A stretch of 32,188 nt of DNA from Gammaproteobacteria bacterium (GCA_023383705.1 JAHDYM010000026.1:1-32188); one strand, 5' to 3'; shown: positions 11,592 through 19,032, counted from the stretch's first letter. Numbers and translations: made by a program. Notes: generated by a model not told the origin, from the sequence alone.

Positions 11592-12335
11592 TCAGGCGGC
11601 CCCGGTGGACTGGCGGATCTCCGCCAGCAGCAGGCTCGCCAGCTCGGCCGGATGACTGACCATCGGGAAGTGGCCGGCGCGCAGCTCCAGCAGCCGGATG
11701 CGCGGCGTGGCCCGCAGTCGCTCGCGGATGGAATCCAGGTTGACGTAGCGAGGCTCGATGCAGTCGATGACCGTGGTGGGCAAAGTCGCCACCCGGTCCG
11801 CATCGAAGTGCAGCGGGTCGCCGTAGCTGCCGAAGGGCTGGGCCACCTGCCGGCGCATCAGCCAGTCCCGGTCAGGCCCCTGCAGGCCAAAGCTGGCCGG
11901 ATCCGGGGGTGGCAGCGCATTGCCACTGCGCGCCGCCTGGACCCGGCGGGCGGCGGCTTCCGCTGGCGTGTGCAGGCTGCCCCAGAACTCCCCCGGGGCG
12001 GGCACGATGGCATCCACGTAGATGAGCTGCCGCAACGTGCCGGGCGCCTCTGCCAGCAGCGCATCCGCCACGCCGGTCACCACGATGCCGCCGTAGCTGT
12101 GGCCCACCAGCACCACGTCCTGCAATTCCTCCGCCGCCACCAGGGCCAGCACGTCCTGGATGTGGGTCGCGAGGCTGATGGCGGCGTTGGGGAAATGCTG
12201 GCGCTCGCCGCAGCCGGACAGGGTCACTGCGTGCACCTCGTGGCCGGCCTTCCGCAGCAGCGGCAGCACCCGGCGCCAGATCCAGGCACCGCTCCAGGCG
12301 CCGTGGACCAGGACGATGGGAGGCCGGGTATTCAT
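11592..12335 (-). CDS. Alpha/beta hydrolase, plant-esterase (SABP2/HNL)-like
   Basis: A 247-residue alpha/beta hydrolase with the oxyanion segment HGAWSGAW at residues 11-18, nucleophile elbow GHSYGG (Ser80) and the late catalytic His222 in AGHFPMVSHP. The catalytic acid is not certain (Asp191 or Glu194). HGAW plus GHSYGG and the C-terminal GHFPMVSHP resemble the plant methyl-esterase/hydroxynitrile-lyase branch, which has many bacterial EstC-like members. It has no signal peptide, so it is cytosolic. It lies upstream of tetR on the same strand with a 77-nt gap that holds the tetR promoter, so it is probably a separate transcript in the same catabolic neighbourhood. Likely cleaves a carboxylic ester; substrate unknown. 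Confidence 0.88.
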   Translation of the reverse strand: MNTRPPIVLVHGAWSGAWIWRRVLPLLRKAGHEVHAVTLSGCGERQHFPNAAISLATHIQDVLALVAAEELQDVVLVGHSYGGIVVTGVADALLAEAPGTLRQLIYVDAIVPAPGEFWGSLHTPAEAAARRVQAARSGNALPPPDPASFGLQGPDRDWLMRRQVAQPFGSYGDPLHFDADRVATLPTTVIDCIEPRYVNLDSIRERLRATPRIRLLELRAGHFPMVSHPAELASLLLAEIRQSTGAA

Positions 12336-12418
12336 GGGCGGGAGCTTAGCGCTGGCAGGGTGGTGGGGGCCAGCGGGGATGCGTGGCGTTGCTGGCGTTG
12401 TCGGGCGGAAAACCGGGC

Positions 12419-12447
12419 TTGCACAGCATTAACATATTTGTTATTTT
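12419..12447 (+). promoter_or_regulatory. Toxin-antitoxin promoter with embedded operator
   Basis: A -35 TTGCAC (12419-12424) and a -10 TATTTT (12442-12447) are separated by 17 nt. The inverted repeat TAACA-TATT-TGTTA (12430-12443) overlaps spacer and -10, as expected for the self-repressing operator of a toxin-antitoxin pair bound by the HTH antitoxin. The likely transcript start is about 12454, which is also the GTG of the first gene, so the message may be leaderless. Confidence 0.7.
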
Positions 12448-12453
12448 CCGCCA

Positions 12454-12786
12454 GTGGACTATTCGATCACCTACTACAGCGAAGCGGTGCAGGACGAAAT
12501 TCTCGATCTGCCCGATACCCTGGCGGCAAGATACATCGTCCTCACGCGCCGGATGGTGGCACTGGGGCCCAACCTCGGTGAACCGCATACCAAAGCTTTC
12601 GGCAATGGCCTGTTCGAGCTTCGTCTCAAAGGCGCCGAAGGCATTGCAAGGGTATTCTTTTGCACCATCGTTGGCAGGCGCATCGTCATGCTTCACTGCT
12701 TCGTGAAGAAGACCAACAAGACACCTCTTCGCGAGTTGGCGATCGCGGAAATACGGTTGAAGGAGATCAAACATGCGAACTCATAA
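12454..12786 (+). CDS. RelE/HigB-superfamily toxin (phage Gp49-like)
   Basis: A 110-residue protein of the HigB/Gp49-like branch of the RelE superfamily, which are ribosome-dependent mRNA nucleases. Family features are the start SITYYSEAVQDEILDLP, KAFGNGLFELRLKGAEGIARVFFC and IVMLHCFVKKTNKTPLRELAIAE, with conserved Arg, Lys and His late in the protein. The toxin precedes the antitoxin, the order seen in higBA. GTG 12454 is the only start that keeps the family N-terminus; no Shine-Dalgarno sequence is visible, in line with the leaderless promoter proposed. It overlaps the antitoxin by 14 nt. Mode of action is inferred from the family. Confidence 0.9.
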   Translation: MDYSITYYSEAVQDEILDLPDTLAARYIVLTRRMVALGPNLGEPHTKAFGNGLFELRLKGAEGIARVFFCTIVGRRIVMLHCFVKKTNKTPLRELAIAEIRLKEIKHANS

Positions 12787-13060
12787 TCAAGTTGTAAAAA
12801 AGCTCATGCAGCGTCCAGGCGTCCGAGCCGAGGTTGAGCGCATCGAACGCGAGGAGTCCGCCCTTCTGGATGCTTTGCTTAAAGCCCGCCAGGAAGCCGG
12901 CCTCACGCAAGCCGAGGTCGCCGAGCGCATGGGGACTCAGGCCCCCGCTGTTGCACGCCTGGAGCGCTCCCTCGCAACGGGCAAGCATTCGCCCTCTGTT
13001 GCCACTTTGCGCAAGTACGTCAAGGCGTGCGGCAAGAGGCTGGTGTTGCGAGTGGCTTGA
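12773..13060 (+). CDS. XRE-family HTH antitoxin (HigA-like)
   Basis: A 95-residue protein with a Cro/C1 helix-turn-helix from about residue 33 (LDALLKARQEAGLTQAEVAERM) through MGTQAPAVARLERSLATGKHSPSVATLRKYVKA. It should bind and neutralise the toxin and, with it, repress the promoter at 12419-12447. The ATG overlaps the end of the toxin gene by 14 nt, and an AAGGAG ribosome binding site lies just upstream (GAAGGAGATC), which would let the antitoxin be made more efficiently than the toxin. The pair borders the low-GC, defence-related remnants to the right. Confidence 0.9.
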   Translation: MRTHNQVVKKLMQRPGVRAEVERIEREESALLDALLKARQEAGLTQAEVAERMGTQAPAVARLERSLATGKHSPSVATLRKYVKACGKRLVLRVA

Positions 13061-13566
13061 CGCCCGACCCGTCAATCCAGGAACTGCGCATTTGCCTATC
13101 CCCCGGCGGTGGCCCCAAGATGGCGGCCTCGATCCGCTCGGCAGTACCCGTGATACCGGGTGCTGCAGGATCATCCCGATCACTACCGGATGTAACCTGA
13201 ACCCGGAGAGGGCAGCCGATTCTTGCCGTCGTCCTGCGCGAGATGTGCGCTTGGGCACGCGGGCAGCCGGACCACGTTAGGATAGTGTCAAGGGAGATGG
13301 GGTCTTCCATCAAGGGACAAGGGACTGTGAGCTTCCAGCAAGTACACGAAGGCCTCAGTGGACTTGCTGCGCATCTGCGGTGCCGGTTACCAAAAGCAGA
13401 AGTGGAGAATCACCTTAATCGGCTACGCGTCTCGCCTTTGACCCGATGCAAAGGCAGTCACGGCTCGGCAGAGTAGCCGTCTACCTTAGAAGGCATCATC
13501 AGAAGCCGCTTTCTACCCCAAAACGCAAGCAATTCGCGGTCAAATCGCCTCATCTCTACTCAATCT
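13061..13566. other. Gene-poor stretch of the accessory island
   Basis: About 500 nt without a gene I can recognise. A 77-codon plus-strand open frame (13243-13476) and a 97-codon minus-strand frame (13020-13313) exist, but neither translation shows a domain, a signal or a good ribosome binding site. Base composition falls towards AT to the right. The right end holds a perfect tandem pair of the 11-mer ATCTCTACTCA (13552-13562, 13563-13573) that overlaps the stop codon of the next gene. It may be a remnant of deleted mobile or defence genes. Confidence 0.45.
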
Positions 13567-13573
13567 CTACTCA
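13552..13573. repeat. Tandem 11-bp duplication
   Basis: Two exact adjacent copies of ATCTCTACTCA. The second copy covers the stop codon (13567-13569) and the last codon of the minus-strand MazG-DUF2075 gene; the first copy lies just downstream of it. A slippage duplication is the simplest explanation. Confidence 0.85.
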
Positions 13574-14652
13574 TACCGATCCCGCGGCTCGGCTACTCGA
13601 CTCGCCTCGGTGACGGTCCAATTCCCGGATTCCATTCGACTTCGCACGAATCGCTCCGTATCTTTATCCATGAAGTACACGTAGCAGCCCTTCATTCCAC
13701 GACTTAGAAGAACCCTATATGTGTTCTTCACAAGGTCAACGAAGCGCTCCCTTGAGCGCTTTACAACTGAGTCTGCCGACTCCGCCTTTTCGCCTATCCA
13801 GCGCTGCTCATCGAACGAATAACGCAAATCACGTCCCCAAATAACGCCGACGAAGTCGAGCTCAAAGCCCTGGATGTTGTAAACGCAACCAATCTGGTCG
13901 ATGCCATTAGGGTCAGTCGCCCACAGAGCCGCTGACGGAATACCGGGCGCCAGATTACGGCTTCCGGGCTTTGCATCCCATGGCCGCCGGTAGTCACCGA
14001 TAACAACGTCGTCAACCAAGGTACCGTCGTCGCGCGGCTCCGACCACGGCCAGCAAAACCCCGCCGATACTCGCGCGGTGAAGCCCTGCGCCGCTTTTTC
14101 GCGAATCTCGCGCTCAAGTTCCTCGGGAGATGGAACGATTCGGAACTCGAACCCCTCATGACCTTCCCAGATCACGTTGGCGGTACGCCGAATGGCAAGT
14201 GTATTGTCTACCCAATTGATGAATCCATCGGAACCGGCGCAGCGGAACTGCACCTCAAGCTCAAACTCAGAAACTTCGGCCCCTACCTGCGCAGCACTTT
14301 CCAGAATATGCTTTGTAGAACCGATCTCATTGGGTCGCACGACCTCGACCGGGTACTTCGACTCGTTAATTTCAATTTTTGCGTGCGCGGATTCGATGAG
14401 ATCAACGTCCAGCTGATCAGCGAGGCGGATCAAGTAAAGCAAGACGTCGGCAAGTTCGTCGCGCACCTTGCGCAGGGCTTCATCTGTCAGGTTTCTTGAT
14501 TGATCTTCCGTGGTCCACTGAAAATGCTCCATCAACTCGGCCGCTTCCACCGATAACGCCATCGCGAGATTCTTCGGCGAATGGAACTGCTCCCAGTCAC
14601 GTTCCGCCGCGAACCGGCGGAGCGCATCACGCAAGCCATTCAGATCGCGCAC
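13567..14652 (-). CDS. Chimeric protein: MazG-like NTP pyrophosphohydrolase joined to C-terminal part of a DUF2075 (Schlafen-like) helicase
   Basis: A 361-residue protein. Residues 1 to about 100 are a complete MazG-like/dCTPase domain: FAAERDWEQFHSPKNLAMAL, metal motifs EAAE (36-39) and ELAD (66-69), and the usual C-terminal ESKYPVE. From about residue 104 the sequence becomes the second half of a DUF2075 DNA/RNA-helicase protein: VVRPNEIGST, QFRCAGSDGF, ATDPNGIDQIGC, QGFELDFVGVIWG, NTYRVLLSRGMKGCYVYFMD. The first half of that family, with the Walker A P-loop, is absent, so ATPase function should be lost while the pyrophosphatase could be active. The GTG start has an excellent AGGGGGAAG site. 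The join at about 14343 probably arose by deletion between adjacent mazG-like and DUF2075 genes. The gene looks more AT-rich than its neighbours. Confidence 0.85.
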   Translation of the reverse strand: MRDLNGLRDALRRFAAERDWEQFHSPKNLAMALSVEAAELMEHFQWTTEDQSRNLTDEALRKVRDELADVLLYLIRLADQLDVDLIESAHAKIEINESKYPVEVVRPNEIGSTKHILESAAQVGAEVSEFELEVQFRCAGSDGFINWVDNTLAIRRTANVIWEGHEGFEFRIVPSPEELEREIREKAAQGFTARVSAGFCWPWSEPRDDGTLVDDVVIGDYRRPWDAKPGSRNLAPGIPSAALWATDPNGIDQIGCVYNIQGFELDFVGVIWGRDLRYSFDEQRWIGEKAESADSVVKRSRERFVDLVKNTYRVLLSRGMKGCYVYFMDKDTERFVRSRMESGNWTVTEASRVAEPRDRYE

Positions 14653-14671
14653 GGCTTCCCCCTAAGTAACT

Positions 14672-14917
14672 CCACATAGGTGTCGATAAACTTCTCACTC
14701 TGCACGAACATCCCGCCCGAGCCGCAGTAGGGGGCGTACACCTGGCCCCTCCAAGACGCCAGCATCGCCACAGGACCCGGCCCAGCGAGTCCTTCGCCTT
14801 GCCCGCCGCGTCCATGTTGTTGCGGAGCGCATCGGCAGCAGCCCAGAGCTGTGCTTCGAGGCCCAGGGGAGCATTGGGATTGGCCTTCTTTGTGCGGGCA
14901 GCGGGTTTTCGGACCAT
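14672..14917 (-). pseudogene. hsdM: Remnant of type I restriction-modification methyltransferase gene (hsdM)
   Basis: From ATG 14917 the minus strand reads MVRKPAARTKKANPNAPLGL then EAQLWAAADALRNNMDAA, the N-terminus of HsdM. It then jumps to KAKDSLGRV, normally some 70-100 residues further on, with the intervening conserved part missing. In another frame (14765 to about 14685) it continues as MLASWRGQVYAPYCGSGGMF followed by VQSEKFID, the SAM-binding motif I region (normally DPCCGSGGMFVQSEKFI). So at least two internal deletions and a frameshift have destroyed the gene, and everything after motif I is gone. No hsdS or hsdR is present. The leftover ends directly at the ribosome binding site of the MazG-like chimera. 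An intact HsdM is about 500-plus residues. Confidence 0.82.
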
Positions 14918-15111
14918 GATCGGGACAGGGGTCACCAGCACAAAGGTTTCAGTCCCGAGTATAGGTCATTCACACACGCCGATCGCCCTAGCCAAATCCG
15001 CCGCCTCCGGCCATGATGCAGGTCAACTTTCACCGGCGCGGATGAAAGGATGATGGGGTCAGTGCCGGCACTTCCCCGGCAGTCGCAATTTATCGAGGAG
15101 TCAGGACGAGC
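14918..15111. other. Intergenic region left of the small plus-strand gene
   Basis: About 190 nt between the hsdM remnant and the gene at 15112. It must hold the promoter of the latter, but no clear -35/-10 pair is visible. AGGA 7-8 nt before the ATG is the likely ribosome binding site. It also marks the right boundary of the accessory island, after which composition returns to that of the backbone. Confidence 0.35.
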
Positions 15112-15423
15112 ATGAGCAGCATCGATGGAAAGTGGGATTGCATCAGCCAGACGCCGATGGGCGACCAGCCTTCGGTGATGGAACTCAAGAGCAACGGCAA
15201 TGTCGTGACCGGCACCAACACCAACATGCTCGGCACCATCGAGATCACCGATGGCAAGCTGGAAGGCAACGTCTTCACCTGGCAGATGGAAATGACCTCG
15301 CCGTTTCCGATGAAGATGAGCGGCGAAGTCGTGATCAACGGCGACAGCATGGAAGGCAAGGTTGCCGCGGGCTTCTTCGGCAAGTCCGGCATCGTCGGCA
15401 AGCGCCAGGCCGCAGCGGGCTGA
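15112..15423 (+). CDS. Small conserved-looking protein of unknown function
   Basis: A 103-residue protein starting MSSIDGKWDCISQTPMGDQP. It has no signal peptide and no transmembrane segment. The pattern of alternating short polar and hydrophobic stretches (WDCISQ, NVVTGTNTNM, GTIEITDGKLEGNVFTWQME, MKMSGEVVINGDSMEGKVAA) suggests an all-beta, lipocalin-like or meander fold, with repeated N/D-G turns. I cannot name the family. It stands alone on the plus strand with its own hairpin downstream. The coding call rests on codon pattern, the ribosome binding site and the regular beta pattern. Confidence 0.75.
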   Translation: MSSIDGKWDCISQTPMGDQPSVMELKSNGNVVTGTNTNMLGTIEITDGKLEGNVFTWQMEMTSPFPMKMSGEVVINGDSMEGKVAAGFFGKSGIVGKRQAAAG

Positions 15424-15428
15424 GCACC

Positions 15429-15448
15429 GGCCGGCATTTTTGCCGGCC
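15429..15448. terminator. Hairpin after the small gene, possibly bidirectional
   Basis: GGCCGGCA-TTTT-TGCCGGCC, a perfect 8-bp stem with a 4-nt loop, lies 5 nt after the stop of the gene at 15112 and 49 nt from the stop of the convergent channel gene. There is no following T-run, so efficiency is uncertain. Confidence 0.55.
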
Positions 15449-15497
15449 TGCACGACACGCGCAGCCGCCCTACCGCCGTTCCCCGGGAGGGCGCAGC

Positions 15498-16763
15498 TCA
15501 GGCCGTCTGGCTGCGCGCCGGCGCCAGCGCCTCGGCCGCTGCCGTCACATCCGTTCCTGCTGGCTGCTGGAACACACGGAGCCCGAACTCCGGAAGGATC
15601 GCCAGCAGATGATCGAAGATGTCCGCCTGGACGGCCTCGTGGACCGCCCACTCGGTGGATTTCGTGAAGCAGTACAGCTCCAGCGGGATGCCGCTGGGGC
15701 CCGGCGCAAGCTGGCGGACCATGTTGGTCATCTCCGTGTTGATCCCGGGATGTGCCTTCACATAGGCCTCCACATAGGCACGGAAGGTGCCGAGATTCGT
15801 GACCCGGCGGGTGTTGACCGGGTCCTTGCCTCCGGCCAGCAGCATGCGGTTGTAGTCCTCAAGCTCCGCCTGCTTGCGTTCCAGATAGCCATCGATGAGC
15901 GCGAACCGGCAGAGTTCCTGCCGCTCATCATCCGTCAGGAAGCGCACCGAACCCTGGTCCAGGTACAGGGCACGCTTGATGCGGCGGCCGCCGGATTCGA
16001 ACATGCCCCGCCAGTTCTTGAAGCTGCCATCGATCAGCTTCCAGGTGGGGATGGTGGTGATGGTCTTGTCCCAGTTCTGCACCTTGACGGTGTGCAGCGA
16101 GATGTCGACGACGTCGCCGTCTGCCATCAGGTCGGGAATCTCGATCCAGTCGCCAACGCGCAGCATGTCGTTGTTGGACAGCTGCACGCTCGCCACCAGC
16201 GACAGGAGAGTGTCCTTGAAGACCAGCAGCAGCACGGCGGTCATGGCACCGAGACCGGAGAGCAGCACCAGCGGATCGCGATCGAAAAGGCTGGCAATGA
16301 TCAGGATGCCGGCAATGATGGCGATCACCAGCTTCAGGAGCTGGATGTAGCCCTTGATCGGCCGTACGGCGGCCCTGTCCGGATTGCGCTGGACGTATAC
16401 GTCGTTGATGGCGTTCAGGGCCTGGGAAACCGCCAGTGCCAGCGTAAGCACCACATAGGCGCTGGCGACACTGCGCATGACGATGACGGCCACCTCGGGC
16501 AGGCCGTCCACCAGGACGATCCCGTAATAGGCGACCAGCGCCGGCACCACGTTGGCCAGCCGGGCAATGACGCCCCGGCCGAGCAATGCGTCATCCCATT
16601 GGGTGGGAGAGGCCCTGAGTATTCGTCCGATGCCCCGAAGCAGCAAAACGCGAGTCAGGACGCTGGCGGTGCCGATGGCGGCCACGAGCAGGGCAAGCTG
16701 CGCGAGGATGAGAAGCCCGGGGTGCTCTTCCAGGGGGGTAAGCAGTGCGTTCAGTATGTCCAT
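15498..16763 (-). CDS. Small-conductance mechanosensitive channel, MscS superfamily (YbdG-like)
   Basis: A channel of about 421 residues with several N-terminal hydrophobic helices. The pore-lining and beta-domain region follows: LVLLSGLGAMTAVLLLVFKD then TLLSLVASVQL, then NNDMLRVGDWIEIPDLMADGDVVDIS and LHTVKVQNWDKTITTIPTWKLIDGSFKNW. The D-K-T-I-T-T-I-P motif and the long C-terminal domain match the YbdG/MscM branch, which opens on hypo-osmotic shock in the inner membrane. ATG 16763 (MDILNALL) gives a standard N-terminus; GTG 16799 is in frame and has AGAGAGG just before it, so it cannot be excluded. The gene follows the MFS gene of the carotenoid operon by 24-60 nt on the same strand and may be read through. 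Confidence 0.9.
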   Translation of the reverse strand: MDILNALLTPLEEHPGLLILAQLALLVAAIGTASVLTRVLLLRGIGRILRASPTQWDDALLGRGVIARLANVVPALVAYYGIVLVDGLPEVAVIVMRSVASAYVVLTLALAVSQALNAINDVYVQRNPDRAAVRPIKGYIQLLKLVIAIIAGILIIASLFDRDPLVLLSGLGAMTAVLLLVFKDTLLSLVASVQLSNNDMLRVGDWIEIPDLMADGDVVDISLHTVKVQNWDKTITTIPTWKLIDGSFKNWRGMFESGGRRIKRALYLDQGSVRFLTDDERQELCRFALIDGYLERKQAELEDYNRMLLAGGKDPVNTRRVTNLGTFRAYVEAYVKAHPGINTEMTNMVRQLAPGPSGIPLELYCFTKSTEWAVHEAVQADIFDHLLAILPEFGLRVFQQPAGTDVTAAAEALAPARSQTA

Positions 16764-16823
16764 CGGCCGAGTCTGCCAGCCCGCGATACCGACTGTCACC
16801 CACCTCTCTGCCCGGCCGCACCG

Positions 16824-18044
16824 CTACTCCTCCCCCGGCTTCAGCGCCTTGAAGCTGCGATAGAGCGCCAGGTCGTAGATGATCTTGAGGCCGCCGGCCA
16901 GCAGGAACGGCGCGTGCATCGACATTGCCAGCAGCGCCCCGCTGAGCGCGGGCGACAGTGCCGCGCCCAGCGAACGCGCAATCGTCGTCACGCCTGAAGC
17001 CGCCGAGCGCTCATCCGGATCGACCACCGCCATGGTGTAGGACTGGCGCGTCGGCACGTCCATCTGCGAAATAGTGAAGCGCACCAGCAGCACGGCGAGC
17101 GCCCACGGCAGGCTCGGCATGAAGGGCACCAGGCACAGCAGGATATTCGAGGGCAGGTGCGTGAAGACCATGGTGTTGATCAGCCCGAAGCGGGCCGCGA
17201 GACGACTGGCAAGCAGCGCCGACATGCCAGCCAGCAGGTTGGCGATGAAGAACACCGAGCCGAGCACCGCTTCGCTGACACCGAAACGCAGGTAGAACCA
17301 GTAGGCGAGCAGGCTCTGGATCACGAAACCGCCGGCGAAGGCATCGATGGCAAACAGCGCGCTGAGACGCGCCACCACGCCACGCGAACGGTGCAGGCCA
17401 AAGCGTCGTTGCGGCACATCCGGCACCCGCTGCACCTCGACCTGCGCCGACAGGCGCAGGAACAGCAGCATCAGCACGCCGCCAATCAGGGCGTAGGTCG
17501 CCAGCACGCCCTGATAGGCGGCCAGCGCGCCCAGGCCCGCATCCTGCAGGCCAAAGGCCAGCCAGCCGCCCGCCAGCGAACCGCTTGCCGTCGCCAGTGA
17601 GCCCGCGAGGTGATACCAGGCAAACAACCGGGTGCGATTCCGGTCCGGCGCCAGCCCTGTCAGTGCGGCCTGCTCGACCGACAGGAACGGGCCGATCTCG
17701 TAGCCACTCGGACTGATCACGCCGATGATCGCGGCCAGTGCCAGCAACAGCGGCTCATCCGTCAGCACGAATACCGTACCCGCCAGCATCATCAGCAAGG
17801 CACCGATCAACAGGGTGCGGCGGCGGCCAAAGCGGTCGGCGACGCTGGTCAGCCAGAGCGTGATCACGGCATCGCCGAGCAGCGTGACCGACAGCAGCAG
17901 GCCGATGCCCCAGTTGCTGAGCCCGCGTGCGGCGAGATACAGCGCCAGCACCACCGACACCAGGCCATAGGCGAACAGGCGCACGATGCGCGCAGCAAAC
18001 AGCAGCCGCACATCGACGGACGCGGTCGGCAGGCCGGCAGTCAT
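16824..18044 (-). CDS. MFS transporter in the carotenoid operon
   Basis: A 406-residue major facilitator protein with about 12 helices; motif A reads WLTSVADRFGRRRTLLIGA after helix 2. The ATG directly follows the crtB stop (TGAATG), with no gap, so it belongs to the carotenoid operon. Membrane helices, ends (KALKPGEE) and length are normal and no frameshift is seen. An MFS gene is not a standard member of crt clusters; it could export a precursor or be a resistance-type transporter that simply shares the promoter. The substrate is unknown. Confidence 0.9.
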   Translation of the reverse strand: MTAGLPTASVDVRLLFAARIVRLFAYGLVSVVLALYLAARGLSNWGIGLLLSVTLLGDAVITLWLTSVADRFGRRRTLLIGALLMMLAGTVFVLTDEPLLLALAAIIGVISPSGYEIGPFLSVEQAALTGLAPDRNRTRLFAWYHLAGSLATASGSLAGGWLAFGLQDAGLGALAAYQGVLATYALIGGVLMLLFLRLSAQVEVQRVPDVPQRRFGLHRSRGVVARLSALFAIDAFAGGFVIQSLLAYWFYLRFGVSEAVLGSVFFIANLLAGMSALLASRLAARFGLINTMVFTHLPSNILLCLVPFMPSLPWALAVLLVRFTISQMDVPTRQSYTMAVVDPDERSAASGVTTIARSLGAALSPALSGALLAMSMHAPFLLAGGLKIIYDLALYRSFKALKPGEE

Positions 18045-19031
18045 TCAGGGTTCCGGGATGGTCCAGAGATCGCGGGAGCGCGGCAGGGTCGTGAGCCAGC
18101 GGTCGAACAGATGGGCGCGCAGCGCCGAGCCTGCGCCGAGTGCCAGCTCGGCGAGCTTGCGCGGCGTGCTGACCACGACGCGCTGGTCCCAGGCCTGCGG
18201 ACCGCGCCGCAATACCAGCCTGCCGATCGCCCGGTAGATGCCGAGCGCCGCCGACACCGCCCAGGCCGACCTGAACGGCAAGGCCTGCAGGCCGCAGCCC
18301 GCCGACTGGTAGTAGCGCTCGGCCTGCTCGAGCAGGCGGGCAACCACGCGGGCCAGGGCGGCACGATTGGCCGGCTCCGCCAGCGTGACGGGCGAAAGAC
18401 CGACCTCGGCCAGCCAGGTGGCCGGCAGGTAGCAACGGCCGTTGCCGGCATCATCGAGTACATCGCGGGCGATGTTGGTCAGCTGGAAGGCAATGCCGAG
18501 ATCGGCCGCACGCTGCAGCGTCGCCACATCACGCGCGCCCATGATCTGCGCCATCATCACGCCCACCACACCGGCGACCCGGTAGCAGTAGAGCAGCGTG
18601 TCGTCGAAGTCGCGGTAGGCATGGTTGCCGACGTCCATCTCGAAGCCGGCCAGCAACTCGAGCGCATGCCGCTCGGGAATTCCGCACGCCCTGCTCACCC
18701 GCTGCAGGCCGACGAAGACCGGCTCGGTGAGAACCTCACCGGCAAAGGCGCGGTGTGTCTCCCTGCGCAGGCTGGCCAGCCGCGCTGCCGGGCTGTCGCC
18801 CTCGCTGGCCGCCGCGCTGGTTGCCGCACTGGTCGCCGCGCTGGCCGGCTGTGCGCGGCCCGGCTGCATGCCGAGGTTCTGCCCGTCGATCTGGTCGTCG
18901 CAATGGCGGCACCAGGCATAGAGCATCCAGGCGTGATGACGCGTATCGGCGTCGAAGAGTTTTGCCGCCAGCGCAAAGCTGCGCGAACCGAGGCGGATCA
19001 TTTCCCTGCTGTTGGCGACGACTGTATCCAT
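18045..19031 (-). CDS. crtB: Phytoene synthase
   Basis: A 328-residue squalene/phytoene synthase family enzyme that condenses two GGPP to phytoene. The first aspartate-rich motif is YAWCRHCDDQID and the second is FQLTNIARDVLDDAGNGRCYLP; an N-terminal GSRSFALAAKLF matches bacterial CrtB. An Ala/Ser/Thr-rich insertion (about residues 60-77, including AATSAATSAA) sits between the first motif and the next helix and looks like a tandem-repeat expansion in a surface loop. The ATG is 1 nt after the crtI stop and the stop abuts the MFS start. Function is secure by family motifs and by crtI/crtY neighbours. Confidence 0.96.
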   Translation of the reverse strand: MDTVVANSREMIRLGSRSFALAAKLFDADTRHHAWMLYAWCRHCDDQIDGQNLGMQPGRAQPASAATSAATSAAASEGDSPAARLASLRRETHRAFAGEVLTEPVFVGLQRVSRACGIPERHALELLAGFEMDVGNHAYRDFDDTLLYCYRVAGVVGVMMAQIMGARDVATLQRAADLGIAFQLTNIARDVLDDAGNGRCYLPATWLAEVGLSPVTLAEPANRAALARVVARLLEQAERYYQSAGCGLQALPFRSAWAVSAALGIYRAIGRLVLRRGPQAWDQRVVVSTPRKLAELALGAGSALRAHLFDRWLTTLPRSRDLWTIPEP

Positions 19032-19032
19032 G

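Noticed and set aside
13243-13476. 77-codon open frame in the gene-poor stretch
   Set aside because: No ribosome binding site, no recognisable domain, and GC-poor random-like composition. It could be a fragment of a lost gene but I cannot support it.
15429-15448. Canonical rho-independent terminator
   Set aside because: The stem is perfect but no T-run follows on either strand; reported only as a possible terminator hairpin.
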